Below, one piece after another: positions 52,598 through 60,844 of a stretch of 64,000 bases of DNA. This stretch comes from Micromonospora coriariae (GTDB lineage: Bacteria; Actinomycetota; Actinomycetes; Mycobacteriales; Micromonosporaceae). The stretch covers positions 1,860,001 to 1,924,000 of the forward strand of contig NZ_LT607412.1 of the NCBI RefSeq assembly GCF_900091455.1, in the 5' to 3' direction. The position numbers and the translations under genes were made by a program. Every line of letters begins with the position of its first letter. Positions within the stretch are counted from its first letter, which is position 1. The notes beneath the pieces are model-generated. The model was not told the DNA's origin. It worked only from the letters and a program-made list of their open reading frames with translations, and did no database searches.

Positions 52598-53230
52598 TCA
52601 GAACCGGGGCATGCCGCCGAACTGCCGGTCGCCGGCGTCGCCGAGGCCGGGGACGATGAACATCCGGTCGTTGAGCCCCTCGTCGATCGAGGCGGTGACC
52701 AGGCGCAACGGCAGGCCGGAGCGTTCCAGCCGCTCGATGCCGACCGGCGCGGCGAGCACACAGAGCACTGTGATGTCGGTGCAGCCCCGGTCGGCCAGCA
52801 GCCGGCAGGAGTGCTCCAGCGAACCACCGGTGGCCAGCATCGGGTCGAGCACCAGCACCGGCTTGCCGGCCAGTTCCCGGGGCAGCGACTCCATGTACGC
52901 GCGCGGCTCGTACGTCTCCTCGTCCCGGGCCAGGCCGACGAAGCCCATCGAGGACTCGGGCAGCAGGCCGAGCGCGGCGTCCGCCATGCCCAGGCCGGCC
53001 CGCAGCACCGGCACCAGCAGCGGCGGGTTGGCCAGCCGGGTGCCGACGGTGCCGGTGACCGGCGTCTGCACCGGGTACCGCTCGACGGGGAAGGAGCGTG
53101 CCGCCTCGTACACCAGCATGGTGGTCAGTTCGTGCAGCGCCGCCCGGAACGTCGAGGAATCGGTGCGCGCGTCCCGCATGGCGGTCAGCCGTGACTGCGC
53201 CAGCGGGTGGTCAATGACGTGTACATCCAC
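52598..53230 (-). CDS. upp: Uracil phosphoribosyltransferase
   Basis: A 210-residue salvage enzyme joining uracil and PRPP to [19 protein letters not shown] near 72 and the PRPP loop [20 protein letters not shown] near 127 (quoted within 20), plus the uracil site [14 protein letters not shown] near 194, are the full signature set. The length is standard. A TAGGTT box ends 12 nt before ATG 53230. It is divergent from deoC, so nucleoside and base salvage genes are adjacent. Confidence 0.96.
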   Translation of the reverse strand: MDVHVIDHPLAQSRLTAMRDARTDSSTFRAALHELTTMLVYEAARSFPVERYPVQTPVTGTVGTRLANPPLLVPVLRAGLGMADAALGLLPESSMGFVGLARDEETYEPRAYMESLPRELAGKPVLVLDPMLATGGSLEHSCRLLADRGCTDITVLCVLAAPVGIERLERSGLPLRLVTASIDEGLNDRMFIVPGLGDAGDRQFGGMPRF

Positions 53231-53353
53231 GATCGCTCAACCTACCGGTCCGTCGCCTGGGACGGTGCGGGTGCGGTCGGACCAGCGATGCCGCTCACGC
53301 CGGACCCGCCTCGACGAGACCGCGTGAGCAAGATCACGCAACGGTCCGGTGCG

Positions 53354-53359
53354 TAGACT
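53354..53359 (+). promoter_or_regulatory. -10 box (leaderless) of deoC
   Basis: TAGACT ends 7 nt before ATG 53367. Confidence 0.55.
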
Positions 53360-53366
53360 TCGGGGC

Positions 53367-54326
53367 ATGACGGCGACAACGACGTCGGCCCGGTCGGAGC
53401 TCTCCGAGCTGGGACGATCCGAGACCGCTCTGCGGACCTTCCTGCACGGCCTGCCCGGCGTGGACCAGGTCGGCGCGGAGCAGCGGGCGGCGCAGCTCGG
53501 CACCCGCTCCATCAAGACCACCGCCAAGGCACAGGCGATCGACCTGGCGATCCGGATGGTGGACCTGACCACCCTCGAAGGGGCGGACACCCCGGGCAAG
53601 GTGCGCGCGCTGGCCGCGAAGGCGGTTCGCCCGGACCCGGCCGACCCGTCCTGCCCGCACGTCGGCGCCGTCTGCGTCTACCCCGCGATGGTCCCGTACG
53701 TGGCGGAGGTGCTGCGCGGCAGCGGCGTGCACCTGGCCAGCGTGGCGACCGCCTTCCCGTCGGGCCAGGCACCGCTGGAGATCAAGCTCGCCGACACCCG
53801 GGCCGCCGTCGCGGCCGGCGCCGACGAGATCGACATGGTGATCAACCGGAGTGCCTTCCTGTCCGGCCGCTACAAGGAGGTCTACGACGAGATCGTGGCC
53901 ACCAAGGAAGCCGCCGGGGACGCCCACCTCAAGGTGATTCTGGAGACCGGCGAGCTGGCCACCTACGACAACGTGCGCCGGGCCTCCTGGCTGGCGATGT
54001 TGGCCGGCGGCGACTTCATCAAGACCTCCACCGGCAAGGTCCCGATCGCCGCGACGCTGCCGGTGAGCCTGGTGATGCTGGAGGCGGTCCGCGACTTCCG
54101 GGCCGCCACCGGGCGGCAGGTCGGCGTGAAGCCGGCCGGCGGCATCAAGACCACCAAGGACGCGATCAAGTACCTGGTGATGGTCAACGAAACCGTCGGC
54201 GCGGACTGGCTCGACCCGGACTGGTTCCGCTTCGGCGCGTCCAGCCTGCTCAACGACCTGCTGATGCAGCGCACCAAGCTGACGACCGGCACCTACTCCG
54301 GTCCCGACTACTTCACACTGGACTGA
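53367..54326 (+). CDS. deoC: Deoxyribose-phosphate aldolase
   Basis: A 319-residue class I aldolase splitting 2-deoxyribose 5-phosphate into acetaldehyde and glyceraldehyde 3-phosphate. The barrel motifs are ADEIDMVINRSAFLSGRY near 153 (Asp of the proton relay), KVILETGEL near 190, the Schiff-base Lys in GGDFIKTSTGKVP near 218 and VGVKPAGGIKTTKDA near 253. It is longer than E. coli DeoC, as is the related eukaryotic/actinobacterial type. Four bases separate it from the aldehyde dehydrogenase gene, so acetaldehyde can be passed on. Confidence 0.95.
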   Translation: MTATTTSARSELSELGRSETALRTFLHGLPGVDQVGAEQRAAQLGTRSIKTTAKAQAIDLAIRMVDLTTLEGADTPGKVRALAAKAVRPDPADPSCPHVGAVCVYPAMVPYVAEVLRGSGVHLASVATAFPSGQAPLEIKLADTRAAVAAGADEIDMVINRSAFLSGRYKEVYDEIVATKEAAGDAHLKVILETGELATYDNVRRASWLAMLAGGDFIKTSTGKVPIAATLPVSLVMLEAVRDFRAATGRQVGVKPAGGIKTTKDAIKYLVMVNETVGADWLDPDWFRFGASSLLNDLLMQRTKLTTGTYSGPDYFTLD

Positions 54327-54330
54327 GCCG

Positions 54331-55761
54331 ATGTTCGAGTACGCACCCGCCCCCGAGTCCCGCTCGGTGGTGGACCTCAAACCCACCTACGGGCTGTTCA
54401 TCGACGGCACGTTCGTCGACCCGACCGACGGCGGCAGCTTCAAGTCGATCAACCCCGCCTCCGAGGAGGTGCTGGCCGAGGTCGCTGAGGCCGGCGCGCA
54501 GGACGTGGAGCGCGCGGTGCGCGCCGCCCGGAAGGCGTACGAGAAGGTCTGGGGTCCGATGCCGGGCCGGGACCGGGCCAAGTACCTGTTCCGGATCGCC
54601 CGACTCATCCAGGAGCGTTCCCGCGAGCTGGCCGTGCTGGAGTCGCTGGACAACGGCAAGCCGATCAAAGAGTCCCGGGACGTCGACCTGCCGCTGGTCG
54701 CCGCGCACTTCTTCTACTACGCCGGCTGGGCCGACAAGCTGGAGCATGCCGGTTTCGGGGCGAACCCCCGGCCGATCGGTGTCGCCGCGCAGGTCATCCC
54801 GTGGAACTTCCCGCTGCTCATGCTGGCCTGGAAGATCGCTCCGGCGCTGGCCGCCGGCAACACGGTGGTGCTGAAGCCGGCCGAGACCACCCCGCTGACC
54901 GCGCTGCTCTTCGCCGAGATCTGCCAGCAGGCCGAGCTGCCGGCCGGCGTGGTCAACATCATCACCGGAGCCGGCGACACCGGCCGGGCGCTGGTTGAGC
55001 ACCCCGGCGTGGACAAGGTGGCCTTCACCGGCTCCACCGACGTCGGGCGGGCCATCGCCCGGTCGGTCGCCGGCACCCGCAAGAAGCTCACGCTGGAGCT
55101 GGGTGGCAAGGCCGCCAACATCGTCTTCGACGACGCACCGATCGACCAGGCGGTCGAGGGGATCGTCAACGGCATCTTCTTCAACCAGGGGCACGTCTGC
55201 TGCGCCGGCTCCCGGCTGCTGGTCCAGGAGAACGTGGCCGACCGGGTGCTGGAGTCGCTGAAGCGGCGGATGGCCCAGCTTCGGGTCGGCGACCCACTGG
55301 ACAAGAACACCGACATCGGCGCGATCAACTCCGCCGCCCAGTTGGAGCGGATCCGCGAGCTGTCCGACGCCGGCTCCGCCGAGGGCGCCGAACGCTGGTC
55401 GCCGCCGTGCGAGCTGCCCGACCGCGGCTTCTGGTTCGCGCCGACCATCTTTACCGGCGTCACCCAGGCGCACCGGATCGCCCGCGAGGAGATCTTCGGC
55501 CCGGTGCTGTCGGTGCTCACCTTCCGCACCCCGGCCGAGGCCGTGGAGAAGGCCAACAACACGCCGTACGGGCTCTCGGCGGGGATCTGGACCGACAAGG
55601 GTTCCCGGATCCTCTGGATGGCCGACCGGCTGCGCGCCGGGGTCGTCTGGGCCAACACGTTCAACAAGTTCGACCCCACCTCGCCGTTCGGCGGCTACAA
55701 GGAGTCGGGCTACGGTCGCGAGGGCGGCCGGCACGGGCTGGAGGGGTACCTCAATGTCTGA
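54331..55761 (+). CDS. Aldehyde dehydrogenase (catalytic, ALDH16-like)
   Basis: A 476-residue NAD(P)-dependent dehydrogenase. The cofactor site is IPWNFPLLMLAWKIAPAL near 150 with Lys in VVLKPAETTPL, FTGSTDVGRAI near 231, catalytic Glu in LTLELGGKAANIVFDD near 254 and catalytic Cys in GHVCCAGSRLLVQ near 288. Within the deoC operon it most plausibly oxidises acetaldehyde to acetate. It overlaps the next, truncated family member by 8 bp. The catalytic/truncated pair matches the two halves of animal ALDH16A1. Confidence 0.93.
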   Translation: MFEYAPAPESRSVVDLKPTYGLFIDGTFVDPTDGGSFKSINPASEEVLAEVAEAGAQDVERAVRAARKAYEKVWGPMPGRDRAKYLFRIARLIQERSRELAVLESLDNGKPIKESRDVDLPLVAAHFFYYAGWADKLEHAGFGANPRPIGVAAQVIPWNFPLLMLAWKIAPALAAGNTVVLKPAETTPLTALLFAEICQQAELPAGVVNIITGAGDTGRALVEHPGVDKVAFTGSTDVGRAIARSVAGTRKKLTLELGGKAANIVFDDAPIDQAVEGIVNGIFFNQGHVCCAGSRLLVQENVADRVLESLKRRMAQLRVGDPLDKNTDIGAINSAAQLERIRELSDAGSAEGAERWSPPCELPDRGFWFAPTIFTGVTQAHRIAREEIFGPVLSVLTFRTPAEAVEKANNTPYGLSAGIWTDKGSRILWMADRLRAGVVWANTFNKFDPTSPFGGYKESGYGREGGRHGLEGYLNV

Positions 55762-56578
55762 GCGGGTCGCGGTACGCAAGACGTACAAGCTCTTCATCGG
55801 CGGGAAGTTCCCGCGCAGCGAGTCGGGACGGTCGTATCTCGTGCAGTCCTCGAATGTGTCACTGGCCTCCCGCAAGGACGCCCGGGACGCGGTGGTCGCC
55901 GCCCGCGCCGCCGTGAAGGGCTGGGCCGGAGCGACCGCGTACAACCGGGGTCAGATCCTCTACCGTGCCGCCGAGATGCTGGAGGGCCGCCGCGAGCAGT
56001 TCGTCGCCCTCGGCGTGCCCGGCGACGAGGTGGACGCGGCGGTGGACCGCTGGGTCTGGTACGCCGGCTGGGCCGACAAGCTCGCCCAGGTGTACGGCGG
56101 GGCCAACCCGGTCGCCGGGCCGTACTTCAACATCTCCGCGCCCGAGCCGACCGGCGTGGTCGCGGTGGTCGCACCGGAGCGCCCGGCGCTGCTCGGCCTG
56201 GTCAGCGTGATCGCCCCGGCGATCGTCACCGGCAACACGGTGGTGGTGGCGGCGTCGGCGACCGAGCCGCTGGCGGCGGTGACGCTGGCCGAGGTGCTGG
56301 CCACGTCCGACCTGCCCGGCGGGGTGGTGAACATCCTCACCGGCCGGATCACCGAGACCGCGCCGACGCTGGCCGCGCACATGGACGTCAACGCGATCGA
56401 CCTCAGCGGGGTCACCGACGCCGAGTTGGCGGCCGACCTGGAGGTCAAGGCGGCGGAGAACCTGAAGCGGGTGCTCCGTCCGGCCTCGGCCGACCACGAC
56501 TGGTCCGCCGATCCCGGGGTGGTGCGGATGACGACGCTGTTGGAGACGAAGACGGTGTGGCACCCCAAGGGGGTGTGA
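55754..56578 (+). CDS. Truncated, non-catalytic aldehyde dehydrogenase homologue
   Basis: A 274-residue protein that covers only the coenzyme-binding half of the ALDH fold (YKLFIGGKFPRSESGRSY at the start; VVAVVAPERPALLGLVSVIAP near 133; GNTVVVAASATEPLAAVTLAEVL, quoted in part). The Glu and Cys catalytic motifs are missing: after NILTGRITETAPTLAAH the sequence ends with an unrelated ~70-residue tail (LKRVLRPASADHDW). It is too intact to be a random decay product and is coupled to the active gene by an 8-bp overlap. A structural partner of the preceding enzyme is likely. Confidence 0.8.
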   Translation: MSERVAVRKTYKLFIGGKFPRSESGRSYLVQSSNVSLASRKDARDAVVAARAAVKGWAGATAYNRGQILYRAAEMLEGRREQFVALGVPGDEVDAAVDRWVWYAGWADKLAQVYGGANPVAGPYFNISAPEPTGVVAVVAPERPALLGLVSVIAPAIVTGNTVVVAASATEPLAAVTLAEVLATSDLPGGVVNILTGRITETAPTLAAHMDVNAIDLSGVTDAELAADLEVKAAENLKRVLRPASADHDWSADPGVVRMTTLLETKTVWHPKGV

Positions 56579-56717
56579 TCGGTCGGTTCCGGCTGTGGGG
56601 TTTCGGGGGGAGCCCGCCCGGGTGTTTCATCTCGCTGGCCGGTGCCCCGGGTTGGGTCACCGGCCAGCGGCGTGATGGCGGAGCGGCCTGGATTCCACGC
56701 CACTCACCACTTCAAGT

Positions 56718-56873
56718 CCGCGCAACTTCAGCGAAGTTACTGCCTCTGGGGCGTCTGATGCAGCAACTTCCCCGTTGTTGTGCGGATCTTGGCCGGCTCG
56801 TCGGGCCTTTCGCGGTGATCATGAGATTGGCCGGGTGTTTGATCTCGGCGGGGCACGTCAACCTCATGATCAC
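56718..56873. repeat. Two adjacent inverted-repeat (REP-like) units
   Basis: Unit 1 has 26-bp arms at 56718-56743 and 56760-56785 (about 20 of 26 matching; CCGCGCAACTTC facing GTTGTGCGG). Unit 2 has 15-bp arms GTGATCATGAGATTG (56815-56829) and CAACCTCATGATCAC (56859-56873), 14 of 15 complementary. Neither is next to a gene end that needs a terminator. Confidence 0.6.
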
Positions 56874-56877
56874 GCGC

Positions 56878-56925
56878 GGGAGCGGGGCCGGGGCGGGGAG
56901 CGGGAGCGGGGCCGGGGCGGGGAGT
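56878..56925 (+). repeat. 24-bp G-rich tandem repeat
   Basis: Two 24-bp units (56878-56901 and 56902-56925) differ by one base. Each has GGGG tracts spaced by 1-3 bases (GGGGCCGGGGCGGGGAG), enough for a G-quadruplex on the strand that is non-template for blaI. Confidence 0.65.
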
Positions 56926-56977
56926 GGGGGCCGGGGCCGGTGGCGTGGTTCGGGGTGGGCTTGCGGGGTGGGGGGTC

Positions 56978-56994
56978 TACTACCGGGGGTAGGA
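56978..56994. promoter_or_regulatory. BlaI box at the blaI promoter
   Basis: TACTAC-CGGGG-GTAGGA, a TAC-rich dyad (10 of 12 symmetric positions) that overlaps the -10 box of blaI. The TACTAC-N5-GTA layout is the same as in the two boxes in front of cydA. Confidence 0.55.
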
Positions 56995-56995
56995 T
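56990..56995 (+). promoter_or_regulatory. -10 box (leaderless) of blaI
   Basis: TAGGAT ends 6 nt before GTG 57002 and lies within the operator-like dyad. Confidence 0.55.
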
Positions 56996-57001
56996 TGCGG
57001 G

Positions 57002-57469
57002 GTGACTCGGTTGGGCGATCTTGAGCGTGCGGTTATGGACGTGCTGTGGGACGTGGTCCCGGGCACGTCGGACGGGGTGACCGTGCGCGAGGTGGCCGAC
57101 GCGCTCGACGGCCGCGAGCTGGCGTACACCACGGTGATGACCGTGCTGGACCGGCTCGCCGGCAAGGGGATGGTGCAGCGGGAGCGGGAGGGCCGCGCCT
57201 GGCGGTACCGGCCGGCGGCCAGCCGTGAGGCGCACATCGCCCAGCTCATGCTCGACGCGCTCGACCTGGGCGGCAGCCGCGACGCGGCGCTGGTGCGCTT
57301 CGCCCGCTCGGTGACCGGCACCGAGGCCGAGGTGCTGCGCGCGGCCCTGGGGAGCGAGGCCGGGCTGGCCGGGCCGGGCTCGACCGAGGCCGGTGCCGGT
57401 GCCGAGTTGACCGATCGGGTGGACGGGCCGGCGGGCCGACGGCCGGCCGGCGAGGCAGCGGAGCGGTAG
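57002..57469 (+). CDS. BlaI/MecI family transcriptional repressor
   Basis: A 155-residue regulator. The N-terminal winged helix is LGDLERAVMDVLWD, VTVREVADAL and LAYTTVMTVLDRLAGKGMVQRER (quoted in parts; HTH ~25-62) followed by the wing AWRYRPAASREAH. The middle helix region is the dimerisation/cleavage domain; the last ~35 residues are a low-complexity Ala/Gly tail. It is followed 10 bp later by an M56 protease gene, the classical sensor partner. A dyad at its own promoter and two at cydA suggest autoregulation and control of cytochrome bd. Confidence 0.92.
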   Translation: MTRLGDLERAVMDVLWDVVPGTSDGVTVREVADALDGRELAYTTVMTVLDRLAGKGMVQREREGRAWRYRPAASREAHIAQLMLDALDLGGSRDAALVRFARSVTGTEAEVLRAALGSEAGLAGPGSTEAGAGAELTDRVDGPAGRRPAGEAAER

Positions 57470-57479
57470 GGCGCGCGCC

Positions 57480-58385
57480 ATGGCCTACGCCGTGCACTTC
57501 GCCGCCACCATGCTGGCCTGCTATCTGACCGCTCAGGTGCTGGCCCACTCCACCTGGACCTGGCGCAGCCCCCGGGTGGCGATCGTGTGCTGGCAGGCGG
57601 TCGGGTTGGCGCTGGGCCTCTCGGCGATGGGCCTGCCGATGGCGCTCGGGGTGGCCGCCTACGACCTGCCGACCGGGAGCGCGCTGCTCGCCCTGGCCAC
57701 CGACCTCGCCCACGGCACGCTGCCGGTCGGGGTGACAGCCTTCCACCTGGCCGGCGTGGGAGTGGGCTTCGGCATCGGCGCGGTGCTGGTCACCACGACC
57801 GTGCGCAGCATCCACGGCACGTTGCGCGCCCAGCGTCGGCACCGGGACCTGCTCACCCTGGTCGCCCGGAACGACCCGGCCGCGCCCGGCGCGCTGGTGC
57901 TGGACCATCCGAGCGCGGCCGCGTACTGCCTGCCGGGGGTGAAGCCGCAGGTGGTGGTCAGCGCGGGCACGCTGAGTCTGCTGGACCGGGCCGAGCTCGC
58001 GGCGGTGCTCAGCCACGAGCGTGCGCACGCCAACGAGCGGCACGACCTGGTGCTGTTGCCGTTCACCGCGCTCTGCCGCGCGTTGCCGTGGTTCCGCTGG
58101 GTCCGGGACGCGCACGAGCGGGTCGCCCTGCTGGTCGAGATGCGTGCCGACGACAAGGCGCGCGAGCTGCACGCCGAGGCGCCGCTGGCGGGCGCGCTGC
58201 GCCGGTTCGCCGCCGCGGGTCACCGGATCACCCCGGCCGGCGCGCTGGGTATGGGCGACCGCGACCTGGACGTACGCGTGCAGCGGCTGCTGGTGAGCGA
58301 CCGGCCGCCGCGGGTGCTCGGGGCCACCGCTCTCGCGGTCGCCACCATGCTGGTCGCGCTCCCGATCACCCTCTTTCTGAGCTGA
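57480..58385 (+). CDS. M56 (BlaR1-like) membrane metalloprotease
   Basis: A 301-residue membrane protease. Hydrophobic helices lie near 1-24, 38-58, 64-82 (weaker), 92-108 and 280-300. The cytoplasmic loop holds the gluzincin motif SHERAHANERHDL (HExxH as HERAH, near 180), with a downstream EMRADDKARELH providing the Glu ligand. BlaR1's extracellular penicillin-binding domain is absent, so the signal cannot be a classical beta-lactam sensor and is unknown. It probably cleaves the upstream BlaI. ATG 57480. Confidence 0.88.
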   Translation: MAYAVHFAATMLACYLTAQVLAHSTWTWRSPRVAIVCWQAVGLALGLSAMGLPMALGVAAYDLPTGSALLALATDLAHGTLPVGVTAFHLAGVGVGFGIGAVLVTTTVRSIHGTLRAQRRHRDLLTLVARNDPAAPGALVLDHPSAAAYCLPGVKPQVVVSAGTLSLLDRAELAAVLSHERAHANERHDLVLLPFTALCRALPWFRWVRDAHERVALLVEMRADDKARELHAEAPLAGALRRFAAAGHRITPAGALGMGDRDLDVRVQRLLVSDRPPRVLGATALAVATMLVALPITLFLS

Positions 58386-58466
58386 CCGCAGCGGCCGCAC
58401 GGCCCGAGTCGCGGCCATAACTCCCCACGGGCACCCCTCCACGTTGAGGATCAGACCCCCCACAAC

Positions 58467-58483
58467 TACTACGCCTTGTCGTA
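58467..58483. promoter_or_regulatory. BlaI-type box 1 upstream of cydA
   Basis: TACTAC-GCCTT-GTCGTA. It is the exact reverse complement of box 2; the two are 8 bp apart and form one large dyad. Confidence 0.6.
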
Positions 58484-58491
58484 GAGTTACC

Positions 58492-58508
58492 TACGACAAG
58501 GCGTAGTA
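58492..58508. promoter_or_regulatory. BlaI-type box 2 upstream of cydA
   Basis: TACGAC-AAGGC-GTAGTA. A partial third copy (TACGACAAGGC) lies at 58542-58552, around the expected transcription start. Confidence 0.6.
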
Positions 58509-58510
58509 AC

Positions 58511-58538
58511 TTACCTGTAGGCAAGCTACGTGTAGGGT
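58511..58538 (+). promoter_or_regulatory. Candidate cydA promoter
   Basis: -35 TTACCT (58511-58516) and -10 TAGGGT (58533-58538) with a 16-bp spacer, immediately downstream of box 2 and 37 bp before the cydA start. Confidence 0.45.
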
Positions 58539-58575
58539 GGCTACGACAAGGCAGCCAACCATACGGAGAGCGGTC

Positions 58576-59826
58576 ATGGACACCCTGCTCCTCGCCCGCC
58601 TGCAGTTCGCCACCACCACGTCGATCCACTTCCTGTTCGTGGTCGTCACGCTCGGGCTGGTCACCCTGCTGGTCGGGATGCAGACCGCCTGGGTGCTCAC
58701 CGGCAACCCGAAGTGGGAGCGGCTCACCCGGTACTGGGGCCAGCTCTACGTGATCAACTACGTGCTGGGCATCGCCACCGGCATCGTGATGGAGTTCCAG
58801 TTCGGGCTGAACTGGAGCGGCCTGTCGCGCTACGTCGGCAACGTCTTCGGCGCGCCGCTGGCCATCGAGACACTTGTGGCGTTCTTCCTGGAGTCCACCT
58901 TCCTCGGGATGTGGATCTTCGGCTGGCACCGGCTCCGCAAGGGCGTCCACCTCGCGCTGCTCTGGGGCGTGGCGCTCACCGCGTACGCCTCGGCGTTCTG
59001 GATCATGGTGGCGAACTCCTGGCTCCAGCACCCGGTCGGGTACGAGGTGCGCGACGGCATCGCCCACCTCACCGACTTCGGCGCGCTGCTCACCAATCCC
59101 ACCCTCGGCATGGCGTTCGGGCACGTGGTCTCGGCCGCGCTGCTGGTCGGCGGGATGCTGATGGCGGCCGTCAGCGCCTGGCACCTGATCCGGCGCACCC
59201 CGGACTTCGTGCTCTTCCGCACGTCGCTGCGGATCGGCCTGGTCACCGCGGCGCTGGCGATCACCCTGGTGCAGGGCTTCGGGTTCGCGCAGTTCGGGCC
59301 GGTCGGCGAGGTGCAGCCGACCAAGTTCGGCCAGGGCCCGGAAGCCCAGGAACTGATCACCGAGTGGACGGCGCGGTTCGGCCCCGGCGACTACACCCCA
59401 CCCGTGCTGGCCAACGTCGGGCTGGGCTTCATGATCCTGATCGGCTTCACGCTCGGCTGCGTCTGGCTGCTGCTCCCGCTGCTCTTCCGGGACTGGATCA
59501 TCCGGCTGCGCTTCCCGCTCTGGCTGGTCCTGCTCGCCCTGCCGCTGCCGTTCGTGGCGGTGATCCTCGGCTGGATCGCCCGGGAGGTCGGCCGCCAGCC
59601 CTGGGTGGCGTACGGGCTGCTCCCCACCGATCAGGCGGTCTCCCCGGTCGGCGCACCGGTGATGCTCGCCTCACTGATCGGCTTCAGCCTGCTGCTGGGC
59701 ACCCTCGCCGTCACCAACTGGGTGCTGCTCGCCCGGCACGCGGCCGGCGGCGCGGGCGACCCGCCGCTCGGCCGCCCGCCGGCAGCGGCAAACGAGCCGG
59801 CTCACCCCGAACCCGCCCTGGCCTGA
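58576..59826 (+). CDS. cydA: Cytochrome bd ubiquinol/menaquinol oxidase subunit I
   Basis: A 416-residue membrane subunit that oxidises quinol and carries the hemes. Conserved regions: LLARLQFATTTSIHFLFVV with the heme b595 His (His19 region), NYVLGIATGIVMEFQFGLNW near 58 (quoted 20), the conserved Glu/His around ETLVAFFLESTFLGMW near 97, and GREVGRQPWV-like AREVGRQPWVAYG near 335. The Q-loop between helices 6 and 7 is short, as in the Gram-positive class. GGAGAG lies before ATG 58576. It is first in cydABDC, under two BlaI-type boxes. Confidence 0.95.
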   Translation: MDTLLLARLQFATTTSIHFLFVVVTLGLVTLLVGMQTAWVLTGNPKWERLTRYWGQLYVINYVLGIATGIVMEFQFGLNWSGLSRYVGNVFGAPLAIETLVAFFLESTFLGMWIFGWHRLRKGVHLALLWGVALTAYASAFWIMVANSWLQHPVGYEVRDGIAHLTDFGALLTNPTLGMAFGHVVSAALLVGGMLMAAVSAWHLIRRTPDFVLFRTSLRIGLVTAALAITLVQGFGFAQFGPVGEVQPTKFGQGPEAQELITEWTARFGPGDYTPPVLANVGLGFMILIGFTLGCVWLLLPLLFRDWIIRLRFPLWLVLLALPLPFVAVILGWIAREVGRQPWVAYGLLPTDQAVSPVGAPVMLASLIGFSLLLGTLAVTNWVLLARHAAGGAGDPPLGRPPAAANEPAHPEPALA

Positions 59827-59836
59827 GGAGATCACC

Positions 59837-60844
59837 GTGGACCTCGCCTGGTACGCCCTGCTCGGCCTCTTCTTCGGCGCCTACCTGGTGCTCGCCGGCT
59901 ACGACTACGGCGTCGGGCTGCTGCTCGCCCGCGGCGGTGGCCCGGCCGGACGACGGGCCGCGCTCACCGCGCTCGGCCCGTTCTTCCTCGGCAACGAGGT
60001 CTGGCTGGTGGCCGCCGTGGGCATCCTCTTCGGAGCCTTTCCGGTACTGGAGGGCGAACTGCTCTCCGGGTGCTACCCGGCGGTCGCCGGCGCGCTGGCC
60101 GGTGTGGTCCTGGTGACCGCCGGAGTGCAACTGCGCAGCCGGCCGACCGACGAGCGGATCCGGGCCCGCTGGGACCGGGTGGTGGTGGTCGGCAGCGTGC
60201 TCGCCGCGCTGGGCTGGGGCGTGCTGCTGGCCGCGCTGCTGCAGGGCGTGCCCCGCGCGGCCGACGGGCACGTCGTCGGGGTGTCGCATCTGGCCACCCC
60301 GTTCGCGGCCGCCGCCGGGCTGGCCATGGTCGCTCTGGTCGCGGTGCATGGTGCGACGTTCCTCACCCTGCGACTGCCGACCGCCGACGCCGCAGTGGTC
60401 GGCCGGTCGGCCCGCCGGCTGGTGCCGGTGGCGCTCACCGCGGTCGCCCTGGCCACCGTCGTAGGGCTGCTCTCCGCCCGGGTACGCGACGCCGTCCAGC
60501 GGCCGGCGGTGGCCGTACTGCTGCCGCTGCTGCTGGCGGCGGCGCTACTGCTGGCCCGCGCGGCGTTGGACCGGCGGCGGCCGGGATGGGCCCTGGTCGC
60601 CACCGGCGCGGCTCTGGCGCTGCCGGTGGCGCTGGTCGGCGCGGCCCTCTGGCCCTACGTGCTGGTGTCCACGACGGACCCGGGCGCCTCGCTGACGGTG
60701 GCCGACGCCGCCGCCAGCGCGCCGACGCTGCGGCTACTCGGCTGGGTGGCGCTGCCGCTGCTGCCGGCCCTACTAGGCTTCCAGGCGATGTGTTGGTGGG
60801 TTTTCCGGGGACGGACCGACGGCAGGGCACCGGTGTACTGGTGA
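59837..60844 (+). CDS. cydB: Cytochrome bd oxidase subunit II
   Basis: A 335-residue membrane protein with about eight or nine helices, partner of CydA. The conserved start LAWYALLGLFFGAYLVLAGYDYGVG (quoted part: FFGAYLVLAGYDYGVG) and NEVWLVAAVGILFGAFP near 52 are typical of CydB. GTG 59837 has a GAGGAG site in the 10-bp gap after cydA. The stop overlaps the cydD start (GTGA). Confidence 0.94.
   Translation: MDLAWYALLGLFFGAYLVLAGYDYGVGLLLARGGGPAGRRAALTALGPFFLGNEVWLVAAVGILFGAFPVLEGELLSGCYPAVAGALAGVVLVTAGVQLRSRPTDERIRARWDRVVVVGSVLAALGWGVLLAALLQGVPRAADGHVVGVSHLATPFAAAAGLAMVALVAVHGATFLTLRLPTADAAVVGRSARRLVPVALTAVALATVVGLLSARVRDAVQRPAVAVLLPLLLAAALLLARAALDRRRPGWALVATGAALALPVALVGAALWPYVLVSTTDPGASLTVADAAASAPTLRLLGWVALPLLPALLGFQAMCWWVFRGRTDGRAPVYW

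Larger units (their letters stand above)
56579..57001. other. Repeat-rich intergenic region before blaI
   Basis: It holds no supported gene. From left to right it contains two inverted-repeat units and a G-rich tandem repeat, each annotated separately, and ends with the blaI promoter and operator-like dyad. Confidence 0.5.
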
